DNA from: Bradyrhizobium murdochi
Lineage (GTDB): Bacteria > Pseudomonadota > Alphaproteobacteria > Rhizobiales > Xanthobacteraceae
DNA length: 64,000 nucleotides
Assembly: GCF_000472965.1 (NCBI RefSeq)
Contig: NZ_KI421483.1
Span: 62,001 to 126,000, forward strand
Direction of reading: 5' to 3'
Made by a program: the position numbers and the translations under genes. Below the pieces are notes generated by a model. It was not told the DNA's origin. It saw only the letters and a program-made list of their open reading frames with translations, and ran no database searches. Below, one piece after another: positions 49,576-57,903 of this stretch (position 1 is the first letter of the stretch; the number at the start of each line of letters is the position of its first letter).

Positions 49576-51978
49576 ATGTCCCAAGACAATGAAGCGACCA
49601 GCCCCAATCCGTCGCCTGCATCGTCCGATCAGGCGTTCCCTATCCCCAGTGACGCACTCATCATCGTGCCCGTGCGAAACACGGTTCTGTTTCCCGGCGT
49701 AGTTGTTCCGATCACCATAGGGCGCCCGAAATCGATCGCGGCGGCACAGCAGGCTATCCGCGAACAGCGGCAGATCGGAATCCTGCTTCAGCGCGATCCG
49801 GAATTGGGGGATCCCGGACCTGACGATCTGCACCGCGTAGGCACGGTCGCCAATATCGTTCGCTACATCACAGGACCCGATGACAGCCACCACATCGTCT
49901 GCCAAGGCGTGCAGCGAATGCGCGTGCTGGATTTCCTGCCGGGCACCCCGTATCCGGTAGCTCGCGTACTTCACATACCCGAGCCGACGACCGATTCACC
50001 CGAGATCGAAGCTCGTTTCCTCAATCTGCAGCGCCAGGCTATCGAGGCGGCACAACTGCTGCCGCAGACGCCGCAAGAATTGATTGCAGTCCTGCAAGGC
50101 ACCACCTCGCCATCGACACTCGCTGACCTCGCGACTTCATACATGGACATCAAACCGCAGGAGAAACAGGAAATTCTTGAGACGGTCGACCTCAACCCTC
50201 GCATGGAGACGGTCTCACGTCATTTGGCCGAACGCATCGAAGTACTCAGGCTGAGCAACGAGATCGGCCAGCAAACCAAAGCCACGTTCGATCAGCGTCA
50301 GAGAGAAGCGATCCTGCGCGAGCAGATGGCAACCATTCAGCGCCAGCTCGGTGAGGGCGATGGAAAGGCGCAGGAGGTAGCGGAACTGACTGAGGCCATT
50401 GCCAAGGCCAACATGCCACCTGAGGCGGAAAGCCAGGCGCGAAAGGAGCTCCGCCGCTACGAGCGGATGCCGGACGGAGCTGCAGAGGCCGGGATGGTGC
50501 GAAGCTATCTCGACTGGTTGATCGAACTGCCGTGGAGCCTGCCGGAGGAGAAGCCGATCGACATCGCCGAGGCAAGACGGATTCTCGATGAGGATCATTA
50601 CGGCCTGGAAAAGATCAAGAGCCGAATCATCGAATACCTCGCCGTCAGAAAGCTCGCGCCTGGCGGCAAAGCGCCGATTCTCTGCTTTGCCGGTCCACCG
50701 GGCGTCGGCAAGACATCATTAGGCCAATCCATTGCGCGCGCCATGGAGCGTCCCTTCGTGCGCGTCAGCCTCGGTGGCGTTCATGACGAGGCAGAGATCC
50801 GTGGCCATCGGCGCACCTATATCGGCTCACTGCCCGGCAACATCATCCAGGCGATCAAGAAGGCGGGCGCTCGCAATTGCGTGATGATGCTCGACGAGAT
50901 CGACAAGATGGGCCGCGGCATTCAGGGCGATCCCTCCGCCGCGATGCTCGAAGTGCTCGACCCCGAGCAGAACGCGACGTTCCGCGACAACTATCTCGGC
51001 GTTCCCTTCGATCTTTCGCGCGTCGTCTTTCTGACCACCGCCAACATGCTCGATACTGTTCCCGGCCCGCTTCTGGATCGGATGGAGGTCATCAGTCTCG
51101 CCGGCTACACTGAGGATGAAAAACTCGAGATCGCCCGGCGCTATCTCGTTCGTCGCCAATTGGAGGCTAACGGGCTCAAGGCGGAGCAGGCCGAGATCGA
51201 TCCGGAGGCGCTGAGATTGATTATCCGCAGCTATACCCGGGAGGCCGGCGTTCGCAATCTGGAGCGGGAGATTGGCAGGGCGCTTCGCAACGTGGCCGTC
51301 CAGATCGCCGAAGGCAGTACCGATCGGGTTCGTCTCTCATCGAGCGACATCGCCACCATTTTAGGCGCGCCCCGGTTCGAGAATGAGATCGCCATGCGTA
51401 CCAGCATTCCCGGTGTGGCGACCGGATTGGCATGGACGCCGGTCGGAGGCGATATTCTCTTTATAGAGGCCTCGCGAATGCCGGGCAAAGGAACGCTGAT
51501 CCTGACGGGTCAGCTCGGCGAGGTCATGCGCGAAAGTGCGCAGGCGGCTCTGACCCTGGTCAAGAACCGCGCATCTCAGCTTGGCATCGATACCGCGCAG
51601 CTTGGAAAGGCCGACATTCACGTTCACGTCCCCGCCGGCGCTACACCGAAAGACGGACCAAGCGCGGGTGTCGCGATGTTCACCGCGCTTGCGTCCCTGC
51701 TGACCAATCGCACAGTGCGAAGCGATACCGCCATGACCGGCGAGATTTCATTGCGCGGCCTGGTGCTGCCTGTTGGCGGCATCAAGGAGAAAGTCGTCGC
51801 CGCTGCGGCCGCAGGCCTGACCCGCGTGATGCTGCCTGCAAGAAATCGCCGCGATTTCGATGACATCCCGGCGAGCGCCCGCTCGAAACTGGAATTCATC
51901 TGGCTCGAGCGGGTCGACGACGCGATCGCGGCGGTTCTGGAGGAAAAGGCCAAGACGGCCAGTGCAGCGGCGGAATGA
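49576..51978 (+). CDS. lon: ATP-dependent Lon protease (LonA type)
   Basis: An 800-residue protease: N-terminal substrate domain (IVPVRNTVLFPGVVVPITIGR), coiled middle, AAA+ module with Walker A GPPGVGKT (about 373-380) and Walker B MMLDEIDKMG, and the protease domain with the Ser-Lys dyad Ser696 (KDGPSAGVA) and Lys737 (GGIKEKVVAA). The ATG at 49576 is used; a TTG at 49570 is possible but coincides with the ribosome site region. The pairing with hsp20 suggests a stress-linked, possibly second, Lon copy. Confidence 0.94.
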   Translation: MSQDNEATSPNPSPASSDQAFPIPSDALIIVPVRNTVLFPGVVVPITIGRPKSIAAAQQAIREQRQIGILLQRDPELGDPGPDDLHRVGTVANIVRYITGPDDSHHIVCQGVQRMRVLDFLPGTPYPVARVLHIPEPTTDSPEIEARFLNLQRQAIEAAQLLPQTPQELIAVLQGTTSPSTLADLATSYMDIKPQEKQEILETVDLNPRMETVSRHLAERIEVLRLSNEIGQQTKATFDQRQREAILREQMATIQRQLGEGDGKAQEVAELTEAIAKANMPPEAESQARKELRRYERMPDGAAEAGMVRSYLDWLIELPWSLPEEKPIDIAEARRILDEDHYGLEKIKSRIIEYLAVRKLAPGGKAPILCFAGPPGVGKTSLGQSIARAMERPFVRVSLGGVHDEAEIRGHRRTYIGSLPGNIIQAIKKAGARNCVMMLDEIDKMGRGIQGDPSAAMLEVLDPEQNATFRDNYLGVPFDLSRVVFLTTANMLDTVPGPLLDRMEVISLAGYTEDEKLEIARRYLVRRQLEANGLKAEQAEIDPEALRLIIRSYTREAGVRNLEREIGRALRNVAVQIAEGSTDRVRLSSSDIATILGAPRFENEIAMRTSIPGVATGLAWTPVGGDILFIEASRMPGKGTLILTGQLGEVMRESAQAALTLVKNRASQLGIDTAQLGKADIHVHVPAGATPKDGPSAGVAMFTALASLLTNRTVRSDTAMTGEISLRGLVLPVGGIKEKVVAAAAAGLTRVMLPARNRRDFDDIPASARSKLEFIWLERVDDAIAAVLEEKAKTASAAAE

Positions 51979-52003
51979 TTTGGATATTCGTAGGTTACGT
52001 TCG

Positions 52004-52474
52004 ATGGCGGCCACCAGTGCTGGCATCCTAATGTACCGCCGCAAAGGCGGTATCAAGGTTCTTCTCGTTCATCCCGGCGGACCGTTCTGGCGCACCCGCG
52101 ATTTGGGCGCTTGGTCGCTCCCGAAGGGAGAATTGGATGGCGAAGAGCACCCGGAAATAGCAGCGCGGCGCGAGTTCGCAGAAGAGCTCGGGATCGAAGC
52201 CTCCGGCCCCCTGCAGTCCTTGGGCCAGGTACGCCAGCGTGCCGGCAAGATCGTCTGGGGCTATGCGCTTGAAGGCGATCTCGATGTCAGCTCCATCAAG
52301 TGCAACGAGGTCGCGATGGAATGGCCTCCCCAAAGCGGTCGAATCATCAGCTTTCCCGAGATTGACCAGGCAGCGTGGTTTACCCTGTCCACCGCTAGGC
52401 AGAAGATCCTCGCAAGCCAGCAGCCGTTTCTCGATCGATTGGAACGGCTTTGCGGAAAGGCATCCGAAAAATAA
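52004..52474 (+). CDS. NUDIX hydrolase
   Basis: A 156-residue pyrophosphohydrolase with a complete NUDIX box at residues 42-64: Gly42, Glu48, Arg56-Glu57, Glu60-Glu61 and Gly63. The N-terminus (SAGILMYRRKGGIKVLLVHPGG) is the typical first strand set. It likely hydrolyses a nucleoside diphosphate linked to another group; the length and start resemble YjaD/DR1025-type small NUDIX proteins. It starts 25 bp after lon and may share its transcript. Confidence 0.88.
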   Translation: MAATSAGILMYRRKGGIKVLLVHPGGPFWRTRDLGAWSLPKGELDGEEHPEIAARREFAEELGIEASGPLQSLGQVRQRAGKIVWGYALEGDLDVSSIKCNEVAMEWPPQSGRIISFPEIDQAAWFTLSTARQKILASQQPFLDRLERLCGKASEK

Positions 52475-52536
52475 ATCGGTTCTTGCCGACCTTCTTTGGA
52501 AGGCCGACCGCTTCTCATAGGTTCTGGCAAGGGATT

Positions 52537-52610
52537 TGGAGCGGGCGAAGGGAATCGAACCCTCGTATGCAGCTTGGGAAGCTGCCGTTCTACCATTGAA
52601 CTACGCCCGC
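52537..52610 (-). tRNA. tRNA-Gly, anticodon CCC
   Basis: Read on the minus strand: acceptor GCGGGCG pairing with CGCCCGC, D arm GTTC…GAAC, anticodon stem GCAGC/GCTGC around the loop TTCCCAA (anticodon CCC), T arm GAGGGTTCGATTCCCTT, discriminator T and an encoded CCA at 52537-52539. It reads the GGG glycine codon. Confidence 0.93.
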
Positions 52611-52722
52611 AGGTCTTGCCCCATGATTAGCCGACCTTTCGCGATCCGCCAAGCTGTTCCATTGGCCGTCTTGCTCGCGGTCGACTTCGCCAGAATTCCA
52701 TGCGATTCGTCAGGCCGATGGG

Positions 52723-53328
52723 ATGATTCGCGTCTGGGGCTGGTGGCGGATGACGGGGCGTGGCTACACCTTTTTCGACACGGGGATCGGCCGCTGCGGG
52801 ATCGCTTGGAGCCCGGCGGGCATTATCGGCGTGCAGCTGCCGGAAGTCCGCGAGATCGACACGCGGCGGCGGCTCTATCAAGTCTATCCTTATGCCCGCG
52901 AGCTTCGCCCGCCGGCAAATGTACAGGTCGCCATTGAGGGCATCATCGCGCTGTCGCGCGGGGCAGCGTGCGATCTGTCCGACGTTGCGCTCGATATGAC
53001 CGACATTCCCGCCTTCAACCAGCGCGTCTATGCCTATACGCGCGCGATCCCGCGCGGCGAGACGCGGACCTATGCGGAAGTGGCCGCCAGCCTTCGCGCT
53101 TCAGGCGCGGTCCATTCGGTGGCGCGGGCGATCGGCCGCAACCCCTTCATGATCATCGTGCCCTGTCATCGCGTGCTCGAAGCCGGCAACTATGCCGACA
53201 AGATCTCAGCCTTTGGCGGGGCGATCTCCAAGCGGCGGCTGCTCTCGATCGAGGGCGCCAGCCAGACCTCCGGCAAGACATTGTTCGACGTGCTGCTGCC
53301 GGTTGCACCGCCGCGCCCGCATCCTTAA
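52723..53328 (+). CDS. ogt: Methylated-DNA-[protein]-cysteine S-methyltransferase (Ogt/Ada-C type)
   Basis: A 201-residue suicide repair protein that takes the methyl group from O6-methylguanine. The active-site motif is VPCHRV with Cys148 in this numbering; the DNA-binding helix region is TRTYAEVAASLRASGAVHSVARAIGRNPF. The start may be 52723 or the ATG at 52750; neither ribosome site is decisive. An AraC-type regulator follows 9 bp after, but it is a different domain type from the Ada N-terminus. Confidence 0.9.
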   Translation: MIRVWGWWRMTGRGYTFFDTGIGRCGIAWSPAGIIGVQLPEVREIDTRRRLYQVYPYARELRPPANVQVAIEGIIALSRGAACDLSDVALDMTDIPAFNQRVYAYTRAIPRGETRTYAEVAASLRASGAVHSVARAIGRNPFMIIVPCHRVLEAGNYADKISAFGGAISKRRLLSIEGASQTSGKTLFDVLLPVAPPRPHP

Positions 53329-53337
53329 GTAGGCGGG

Positions 53338-54177
53338 ATGATCGCGACCACGCTTCTTGAACGCAAGTCCATATCCGTCTTCGACTTTCGCTGCACCGCG
53401 GGACCGGGCGACAAGCCGTTCGCGGAGCAGCATGGCGGTCATTCGATTTCCTATGTGCGCAGAGGCAGTTTCGGCCTGCGCAGCCGCGGCAAGTGCAGCG
53501 AACTGGTGGTGGGATCGGTCCTGATCGGCCATCCCGGCGATGAATATACCTGCACCCACGAGCACGTCTGCGGCGACGAGTGCCTGTCGTTCTTCCTAGC
53601 GCCCGAGCTGGTGGAAACCATTGGCGACAGCCGGTCGCCATGGCAGATCGGTTCCGCGCCGCCGCTGCCGGAGCTCGTCGTGCTTGGCGAACTGGCGCAA
53701 GCGGCAGCAGATGGCAGCAGCGACATCGGCCTCGATGAGATCGGTCAGGTGCTGGCGAGCCGCTTTGTCGAGGTAGTTTCCGGCAAGTCCCGCAAATCCG
53801 GCCCTGATGCGGCGCGCGACCGCCGCCGTGCGGTGGAGACCGCGCTGTGGATCGATGCCAATTCGCACCGTCAGATCAGCCTGGAGGACGCCGCGGCCGA
53901 GGCCGGGATCAGCCCGTTCCATTTCCTGCGGCTGTTCTCGCAAGCGCTCGGCGTCACCCCGCACCAATATCTGGTGCGCTCGCGGCTGCGCCATGCCGCG
54001 CGGCGCTTGGCCGACGACGACAGCCCCATCACCGACATCGCCTATGACGTCGGTTTTGCCGACCTCTCCAATTTCGTGCGCACCTTCCATCGCGCCGCCG
54101 GCGCCTCGCCGCTGAAATTCCGCCAGGCCTCGCGGGGCATGCGCAAGATTTTCCAAGAACGGCTGGCCCTCCACTGA
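53338..54177 (+). CDS. AraC family transcriptional regulator
   Basis: A 279-residue regulator with the C-terminal double helix-turn-helix (ISLEDAAAEAGISPFHFLRLFSQALGVTPHQYL and ITDIAYDVGFADLSNFVRTFHRAAGASPLKF). The N-terminal domain has a Cys/His cluster (Cys72, His74, His76, Cys78, Cys82) that could bind a metal or sense redox or alkylation. It lies in the same orientation just after ogt and before a VOC protein. Confidence 0.88.
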   Translation: MIATTLLERKSISVFDFRCTAGPGDKPFAEQHGGHSISYVRRGSFGLRSRGKCSELVVGSVLIGHPGDEYTCTHEHVCGDECLSFFLAPELVETIGDSRSPWQIGSAPPLPELVVLGELAQAAADGSSDIGLDEIGQVLASRFVEVVSGKSRKSGPDAARDRRRAVETALWIDANSHRQISLEDAAAEAGISPFHFLRLFSQALGVTPHQYLVRSRLRHAARRLADDDSPITDIAYDVGFADLSNFVRTFHRAAGASPLKFRQASRGMRKIFQERLALH

Positions 54178-54231
54178 CTAGGCTTTCTCCAGGCCGCGCG
54201 AGCTCGCGGCAGTTTTTTGCTGGAGAATGTC

Positions 54232-54591
54232 ATGTACGACCACATCGGATTACGCGTCGGCGATCTCGACGCCAGCGTGCGCTTCTATACGGCAGCGCTC
54301 GCGCCCTTAGGCTTCGTGCTGTGCTCGCGGGATGATTCCGGCGCAGGCTTCGGCCCGAAGGGCGCGCCGACGCTCTGGCTGCATCTGCACAAGGGATCTT
54401 CAGGCTCCGCCGCGCATGTCGCGTTCCGCGCCAAGGATCATGCGGCGATCCAGAAATTCCACGCCGAGGGCCTGAAGGCCGGCGGCCGCGACAATGGCGG
54501 CGCCGGACTGCGCGCGGATTACAGCCCAACCTATTACGCTGCGTTTTTGATCGACCCCGACGGCAACAATGTCGAGGCCGTTTGTACGTAG
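54232..54591 (+). CDS. VOC (glyoxalase/dioxygenase) superfamily protein
   Basis: A 119-residue protein with the VOC beta-alpha-beta-beta-beta pattern: MYDHIGLRVGDLDASVRFYTAALAPLGF at the start and DPDGNNVEAVC at the end, supplying possible metal ligands His4 and the C-terminal Glu. The ATG at 54232 follows a GGAGAAT site. The substrate is unknown. It follows the AraC gene. Confidence 0.85.
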   Translation: MYDHIGLRVGDLDASVRFYTAALAPLGFVLCSRDDSGAGFGPKGAPTLWLHLHKGSSGSAAHVAFRAKDHAAIQKFHAEGLKAGGRDNGGAGLRADYSPTYYAAFLIDPDGNNVEAVCT

Positions 54592-54651
54592 CGCCGATCC
54601 TCGCAAGGACGAATCCAACAATCACGAACCAACAACAGCGGACTCATCACC

Positions 54652-55056
54652 ATGGCTTCCATTCACAAGGAAATCCTCATCGACGCGAACCCTGCCGACG
54701 TCTGGGATGCACTGCGCGATTTCGGTGCGCTGCATACGCGGCTAGTGCCGGGCTTCGTCACCGACACCAAGCTCGACGGCGACGACGCGCGCATCGTGAC
54801 ATTCTCGAACGGCACCGTAGCGCGCGAAATCCTGGTCGATTGCGACGACAGCAAGCGGCGGCTGGTCTATGCCATCGTCAGCGAACGTATCAAGCAGCAT
54901 AGCGCCTCGGCACAGGTGTTCGATGATGCCAACGGGCGCACCCGCTTCGTGTGGATCGTCGACGTGCTGCCGAACGAGATCGCACCCTATATGGACGCGC
55001 AGATGGATCTGGGCATGCGCGCCATCCAGAAAGCCCTGGGACGGAGCGCGGCATGA
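54652..55056 (+). CDS. SRPBCC (START-like) family protein
   Basis: A 134-residue single-domain protein with the SRPBCC pattern: IHKEILIDANPADVWDALRDFGALHTRLVPGFV at the start, beta strands in the middle and a long C-terminal helix (MDAQMDLGMRAIQKALG). Such proteins bind hydrophobic small molecules; many are of unknown role. It overlaps the next gene by ATGA. Confidence 0.83.
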   Translation: MASIHKEILIDANPADVWDALRDFGALHTRLVPGFVTDTKLDGDDARIVTFSNGTVAREILVDCDDSKRRLVYAIVSERIKQHSASAQVFDDANGRTRFVWIVDVLPNEIAPYMDAQMDLGMRAIQKALGRSAA

Positions 55057-55589
55057 CCTCGCCATTTCTCGATGCCCTCGGCGCGAATGGCCCTTCCGCC
55101 GACCGTGCTGGCAAGATGGATCTTTATGGGCGCTTCGTCGGCTCCTGGGATCTCGATGTCAGACAGTTTTCCGAAGATGGCCGCGAGCGGCGCCGCGCCG
55201 GCGAATGGCATTTCGGCTGGGCGCTGGAGGGGCGCGCGATCCAGGACGTCTGGATCGTGCCGCCGCGCGGAGAACTGCGTCATGGCGATGCCGCCGCCAA
55301 ATTCAATTCTTATGGCACCACGCTGCGGGTCTACGATCCCGATATCGACGCCTGGCGCATCCAGTGGACCGACCCGGTGACGCGGACTTTTCTGCAGATG
55401 ATCGGGCGCGCCGAGGGTGCCGACATCGTGCAACTGGGCACCCGGCCGGATGGCCAGCTAGCCCGGTGGAGTTTTAGGGACATCACCGACGACTCCTTCC
55501 TCTGGCAGGGCGAAGTCTCGGCCGACGATGGCAAGAGCTGGCGGATCAACACCGAGTTCACGGCCCGGCGCAGGTCTCAATCGGATTGA
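55053..55589 (+). CDS. Conserved hypothetical protein, lipocalin-like
   Basis: A 178-residue cytoplasmic protein with repeated beta-strand pattern (GRFVGSWDLDVRQFSEDG, GEWHFGWALEGRAIQDVWIVP, FNSYGTTLRVYDPDIDAWRIQWTDP) that suggests a small beta-barrel of the DUF1579 kind. It is translationally coupled to the SRPBCC gene by ATGA. I do not know its function. Confidence 0.7.
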   Translation: MTSPFLDALGANGPSADRAGKMDLYGRFVGSWDLDVRQFSEDGRERRRAGEWHFGWALEGRAIQDVWIVPPRGELRHGDAAAKFNSYGTTLRVYDPDIDAWRIQWTDPVTRTFLQMIGRAEGADIVQLGTRPDGQLARWSFRDITDDSFLWQGEVSADDGKSWRINTEFTARRRSQSD

Positions 55590-55693
55590 ACGTGATCATT
55601 CGCACAGATCGCAGAGACGTCTCGCTCCTAGCCTCCCCCTATGCGTCCGAATAGCGCCGCGCCCGCGGCGGCCGGCGCATGAGGAGCAGAACC

Positions 55694-56159
55694 ATGACGG
55701 GAGCTGACAAGGTGGTGTGCCAGGCGGCCACGCTGCTGTTGCTGTTCGCCCTGACGTCGACGCCGGCAAAGGCGCAATTTGCCGGCTTCGGCGGCGGCGG
55801 TGACGGCTCAGACATGATGAGGCAGATGGCGCCTATGCTGGAAATGATGAAGGCGAAGATGGGCAAGCGCCGCTTTGCCATGATGATGCAGACCATGGGC
55901 CCGATGATGAGCCGCATGATGGAAGGCGGTGGCGGTGGGCTCGGCGGCATGATGGGCGGTGGTATCCCCGGCGGGTTTGGCGGCGGCTACGTTCCCGAGG
56001 GTTACGGCGAACGCTGGTGGCATGAATTTCGGCGGCGGCGATTTCATGGGCATGCTCGGCGGCGCTGGCGGCGGCGAGCTGATGCGCATGGTCCCGCAAC
56101 TGATGCGTATGGCTAATGTCGGCAGCGGCCGTCATGGCCGGCGGCATAGGCGAAGGTAG
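55694..56159 (+). pseudogene. Met/Gly-rich exported protein interrupted by an apparent frameshift
   Basis: The start at 55694 has a GAGGAG site and a signal peptide ending PAKA. The mature part is Met/Gly-rich (SDMMRQMAPMLEMMKAKMG, MMMQTMGPMMSRMM, GGMMGGG). After GGGYVPEGYG the first frame turns to Arg/Trp-rich sequence and stops at 56116. The +1 frame from about 56010 continues in the original style (GGMNFGGGDFMGMLGGAGGG, LMRMVPQLMRMAN) to 56159. One inserted base near 56003-56012 would explain it. Met-rich exported proteins may bind copper; this is a guess. Confidence 0.6.
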
Positions 56160-56166
56160 TTGTTCT

Positions 56167-56252
56167 CGTCATTGCGAGCGAAGCGAAGCAATCCATCTTT
56201 CCGCATACGAGGCTAGATGGATTGCTTCGTCGCTTCGCTCCTCGCAATGACG
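56167..56252. repeat. Palindromic repeat CGTCATTGCGAGCGAAG…
   Basis: The left arm CGTCATTGCGAGCGAAGCGA… with AAGCAATCCATC and the right arm GATGGATTGCTTCGTCGCTT… with CTCGCAATGACG are near-exact inverses. It lies between the convergent ends of the Met-rich gene and the MATE gene. It matches a very widespread extragenic palindrome type. Confidence 0.8.
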
Positions 56253-56256
56253 ATCA

Positions 56257-57696
56257 CTACGACAGCGCCGGACTAACCGCGGGCACCCGCTGCTTCGGCC
56301 CCCAGCGCGTCAGTACCACGCTCGCGCATGAGAGCACGCCGAGCAGCACCATGGAGGCCGCCGCCAGCATGAAGAAGTTCCGCCCGGTGGCGTCGTGCGC
56401 CAACAGCCACCAGCCACCAGCGCCGATGAACAACAGCCGCGCGGTCTGCGCCATGACAGGGCCGATCACCTTGGCCGCGCCCTGCGACGAAAAATACATC
56501 GCCGTGGCAAGGCCGAGGAAGGCGTACATCGGCGCCGCCGTCGAAAGATATTGACGGCTCGCGGCACGCACGGCCGCATCGTCGGTGAAGAGGTTGACCC
56601 AGATGTCGGGGAAGATTGCGATGAAGGTCGCAAATGTGCCGACCGAGGCGAATGCGACGAGCCCCGCCGTCCAGGCAATCTTGCGGGCCCGCGCGACGCG
56701 CTGCGCGCCGACGGCCATGCCGACCATCGGAACCGAGGCGATGCCGACTGCAAATGAGATCGACGTCAGCATGAATTCGAGCCGCGCGCCGATGCCGTAG
56801 CCGGCGAGGACTTCGGTGCCAAAACTCGCCAGCATGTGGGTGAAGATACTGATCGTCAGCACCGACTGAAGCGGCGAGAAGCAGGCGATGGCCCCGACCT
56901 TCAGGATGTCGATGAACATCGACCACTGAATACGAAGGCCCCTGATCTTGGGAACGACGCGCGCACGGCCGGAAAACAGATACCAGGACATCACGGAGAT
57001 GCTGATCAGGTAAGCAATCAGCGAACCGGCCGCGACGCCGCGCATGCCGAACTGCGGGATCGGGCCGAGACCCAAGCCCAGCGTGCCGCCGAGAATGATC
57101 TGGCAAATCGCCGACGACAGCATCAGCAGCGACGGCAGCTTCATGTTGCCGGTGCCGCGCAGAATGCCGGACATCGTGTTCATCAGCCACGGCACCACGG
57201 CGCCGCCGAAGAAGATTTGCGTGTAGGCCACCGCCTGGGTCAGCACGTTGCCGCGGCCGCCGAGCAGTTCGAGCAGTTTGGGGCCGAAGATCAGCATGCC
57301 CAGCATGAAGGCCAGCCCGAAGCAGAGGCCGATCAGCAGCGCGTGCGCGGCAAGGGTCGAGGCGCGGTCGAGGTCACCGGCGCCGAGCGCACGCGCGATC
57401 GCGGATGCCACGCCGCCCCCCATGGCGCCGCCTGACATCGTCATGGTCAGGATCACGGTAGGAAACACCAGCGCCATCGCGGCGAGCGACTCCACGCCCA
57501 GACGGCCGATATAGGAGGTCTCGGCGATGACGACGCAGGTGCCCGCGGTGAGCGCGATTACATTCGGCCAGGCCAGCCACAACAGCGTGCGCAGGATCGG
57601 GCCGTCGAGCAACGCGTTTTTCGCCGGCGCCGCCGGTGGCGGAAGCGGACGCTCATCCTCATCTACGGGAATTTCGGCAACGCCGAGATCGGACAT
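56257..57696 (-). CDS. MATE family efflux transporter
   Basis: A 479-residue inner-membrane protein with about twelve hydrophobic segments and the MATE-type organisation (LAWPNVIALTAGTCVVIAETSYIGRLG at the start; the second half repeats the pattern from about residue 255). It should export cationic or aromatic compounds using a Na+ or H+ gradient. The gene stands alone between convergent and divergent neighbours, and no regulator is adjacent. Confidence 0.9.
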   Translation of the reverse strand: MSDLGVAEIPVDEDERPLPPPAAPAKNALLDGPILRTLLWLAWPNVIALTAGTCVVIAETSYIGRLGVESLAAMALVFPTVILTMTMSGGAMGGGVASAIARALGAGDLDRASTLAAHALLIGLCFGLAFMLGMLIFGPKLLELLGGRGNVLTQAVAYTQIFFGGAVVPWLMNTMSGILRGTGNMKLPSLLMLSSAICQIILGGTLGLGLGPIPQFGMRGVAAGSLIAYLISISVMSWYLFSGRARVVPKIRGLRIQWSMFIDILKVGAIACFSPLQSVLTISIFTHMLASFGTEVLAGYGIGARLEFMLTSISFAVGIASVPMVGMAVGAQRVARARKIAWTAGLVAFASVGTFATFIAIFPDIWVNLFTDDAAVRAASRQYLSTAAPMYAFLGLATAMYFSSQGAAKVIGPVMAQTARLLFIGAGGWWLLAHDATGRNFFMLAAASMVLLGVLSCASVVLTRWGPKQRVPAVSPALS

Positions 57697-57903
57697 TTCT
57701 GCTCCCAGCGCGCGGACTTGAGGAGCCGCGGCGCGCTGCTTCCTAGCATGGCGAAGCCTGATTCCACGTGCACGGCGCGCATTGGGGGCCTGCGGGATTG
57801 CGTGGCGGGCCTTCGGCCGGCCATTTCACAGGGAATTCATGCCGGAACACGAACGTTCGGGCCGGAACGGCATTGTACGGGCGATATCTCGGAGAACCCT
57901 GCC

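Noticed and set aside
52537..52610. Integration site at tRNA-Gly
   Set aside because: No integrase, direct repeat of the tRNA 3' end, or foreign-looking block is visible on either side.
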